From Chitinophagaceae bacterium (GTDB lineage Bacteria > Bacteroidota > Bacteroidia > Chitinophagales > Chitinophagaceae), in contig CANHUK010000152.1 of assembly GCA_947463755.1 (NCBI GenBank), positions 1 through 5,471 on the forward strand: a DNA stretch of 5,471 bases, written 5' to 3'. The position numbers were made by a program, and so were the translations under genes. The notes under the pieces are model-generated. The model searched no databases, had not been told where the DNA came from, and saw nothing but the letters and a program-made list of their open reading frames with translations. The number at the start of each line of letters is the position of its first letter. The stretch's first letter is position 1. Shown one piece after another: positions 4,003 to 5,471 of the stretch.

Positions 4003-5471
4003 TCACCGGATAACGTACCATCCATAGGATTCCGGCTGCAGTCGGATCCTAAGCCGCATATTTCCTCCGGCAGATACTTTAACAGGTTTTGATGTCCCCT
4101 CCCCTTCTGACACCATGGCGGATCCACTGATCCCGGCATAATGTAGAGGGACCTCGATCGTCCGCTCAATGGCCTCCTTGAGGGGATTGAACAGCATCAG
4201 CATGCCCTTCACAGGTCCCTGTGGATCCACGTGCAAAAATCCATCCCAGTCACGCCCGTCGGCCCGGCGCAGATGGATGATGTCCGCATTCAGGATCTGA
4301 CGGTACTTCTTATACCATCCGATGACACGCCGCACCAGACGCAGCGTGCTGTCTGTGTCGTAGAGCCTCGGTCCCCGGTAACAGGCCTGTACGCCGGCAC
4401 CGTAATATTGCATCATCAATTGTTCGTAGTCCTTCATGTGTTCCGATAAGGGCTCCAGGACCGCCTCTGGTCCGCCTCCCTGATATTTTACCAAAGGCAC
4501 GAACCCCCACCCCATCGAAGGCGTCTTCTCCCAGGTCCCGTCAAAGATGTTCTGCCGGTTCAGGATGCGCTGACGATCCCGGGAAAGTGAGAAGTTCGTT
4601 TCCCGATATCCGATGGCGATCTTGTTCGTCCCGTCCAAAAAGTACCAATCGGGGGCGTTGATATAAATATCACGCTCCCGCATCCAGCGATAAAGTCCCT
4701 TCTGCAATTCCATCTGACGCCATTGTGAATCCTCCAGCCCCTCGTGGCCGGGATGGGATTTCGAGGCGCAAACATCCCCCGGATAGGGTCCGTCGTTCTC
4801 GAACAGGTCAAAACCCGTTTCGGTGAAGAAATGCCTGAGCTTGGCCAGGTAATCCAGTCCCCAGCGACTGCCCATGCAGGGGGCGTGGCCGAAAAACGCC
4901 GCAGCATTGGGCTTGCCGGAAACCGGATCTATGACATCATGCTCATCGCTGATGCGTCTGGAACTGAACAGTGAGTACCCCCCGATGCGGATACCGCGGG
5001 CATGTGCGTAGTCCGCCAGTTCCTTCCAGCGCCGGATATTGGCGGCTGAACTATCCTCCATGTTCAGGTGACTGCCGAAACTCAGGATGAGGGCCTCATA
5101 TCCCGTCGCGACACATTGGTCGATGGCAGTGCGGACCTCCGCATCCTGTCGGCTCACCAGATGCATGAAGATCGGATTCTGCGTCGTCCAGGGCGCCACC
5201 ACCCGGTACATCCTGCGGATGGCGAGTCCCCTCCGCTCACGGTCATAGTCATCCATCAGCAACTCGCAGGTGCGCGGGGTTTTGAAAACATCCCCGGGAG
5301 ACAGCCTGACGCCCGTGACATTTTCCGGATAGACCTCCAGCACGCAGGGCGTCTGGTAATTATAGTTCACCTGCGAAGTGTAGAGACTGTCCGTCTTCCA
5401 GTGCGTGGTCTGATCGGATATATCATACCTCATGGCGTTATTGAAAGCATAGTTCGTTTCGACGTACAGTC
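4003..5471 (-). CDS. Alpha-galactosidase-like glycoside hydrolase, N-terminus missing (partial)
   Basis: The frame is open to the right edge and codes 489 residues ending at TGA 4003; an internal Met at 5433 is not the likely start, because ETNYAFNNA upstream continues the domain. Order from the N-terminal side: the end of a beta-sandwich domain (YPENVTGVRLSPGDVFKTPRTCELL), a linker DRERRGLAIRRMYRVVAPW, and a TIM-barrel-like region from about 5196 to 4290 with strand motifs ALILSFGSHLN, GIRIGGYSLF and FDLFENDGPYPGD. The Asp of ENDGP (codon 4792-4794) occupies the place of the nucleophile after strand 4 in the GH27/GH36 clan. YRETNFSLSRDRQ and FDGTWEKTPSMGWGF follow. A C-terminal beta-sandwich (GFLHVDPQGPVKGMLMLFNPLKEAIERTIEVPL) ends the protein, as in alpha-galactosidase-like enzymes. 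It probably acts on plant or microbial oligosaccharides. The exact GH family and substrate are uncertain, and the signal peptide, if any, is outside the window. Confidence 0.8.
   Translation of the reverse strand, partial: LYVETNYAFNNAMRYDISDQTTHWKTDSLYTSQVNYNYQTPCVLEVYPENVTGVRLSPGDVFKTPRTCELLMDDYDRERRGLAIRRMYRVVAPWTTQNPIFMHLVSRQDAEVRTAIDQCVATGYEALILSFGSHLNMEDSSAANIRRWKELADYAHARGIRIGGYSLFSSRRISDEHDVIDPVSGKPNAAAFFGHAPCMGSRWGLDYLAKLRHFFTETGFDLFENDGPYPGDVCASKSHPGHEGLEDSQWRQMELQKGLYRWMRERDIYINAPDWYFLDGTNKIAIGYRETNFSLSRDRQRILNRQNIFDGTWEKTPSMGWGFVPLVKYQGGGPEAVLEPLSEHMKDYEQLMMQYYGAGVQACYRGPRLYDTDSTLRLVRRVIGWYKKYRQILNADIIHLRRADGRDWDGFLHVDPQGPVKGMLMLFNPLKEAIERTIEVPLHYAGISGSAMVSEGEGTSKPVKVSAGGNMRLRIRLQPESYGWYVIR

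Noticed and set aside
4000..4010. Inverted repeat GGTGA/TCACC at the end of the glycoside hydrolase as a terminator
   Set aside because: Only five pairs with a two-base centre and no T run on the minus strand; not a credible terminator.
1..5471. CRISPR array, tRNA/rRNA genes, insertion-sequence ends or phage genes
   Set aside because: I saw no regularly spaced repeats, no transposase or integrase motifs, no terminal inverted repeats and no tRNA-like cloverleaf on either strand; detection by eye has limited sensitivity.

Overview
The window looks like chromosomal DNA from a member of the Bacteroidota of moderate GC content, possibly near Chitinophagales. Three things suggest this. Start regions lack clear Shine-Dalgarno sequences but carry matches to the Bacteroidota promoter -7 box (TAnnTTTG). 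The RlpA-like protein has the NDRMHPKNPRLVDLS variant of its active-site loop, which I associate with this phylum. There is also a broken OmpA-type protein with thrombospondin type 3 repeats. The lineage is inferred from memory of these families, not from a search.

Layout, left to right. (1) Positions 1-556, minus: the first 185 residues of a YggS/PROSC-family PLP-binding protein, cut by the left edge. (2) 600-1754, minus: a complete short-chain-type acyl-CoA dehydrogenase 43 bases upstream of yggS, probably co-transcribed with it. (3) 1840-1871: a strong intrinsic terminator. (4) 1890-2858, minus: an OmpA-family outer-membrane protein gene with its own promoter, broken by a frameshift after the beta-barrel and by a second, frame-changing junction where the core of the OmpA peptidoglycan-binding domain is missing. 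(5) 2953-3426, minus: a secreted RlpA-like double-psi beta-barrel protein with its own promoter and a hairpin just after its stop. (6) 3466-3615: a divergent promoter region. (7) 3608-3992, plus: a compact transcription unit with promoter, an 84-87 codon unrecognised ORF and an intrinsic terminator; it is the only plus-strand gene. (8) 4003-5471, minus: the C-terminal ~489 residues of a large alpha-galactosidase-like glycoside hydrolase, running off the right edge and convergent with the small ORF.

The genes do not form one pathway. ACAD-yggS is a metabolic pair (acyl-CoA oxidation and PLP homeostasis). RlpA and OmpA are two neighbouring cell-envelope genes with separate promoters. The glycoside hydrolase suggests polysaccharide or oligosaccharide use. 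The parts most worth a second look are the self-contained small-ORF unit, the doubly damaged ompA with a 46-bp near-palindrome in its repeat region, and a shared 9-base element at matching distance from two promoters.
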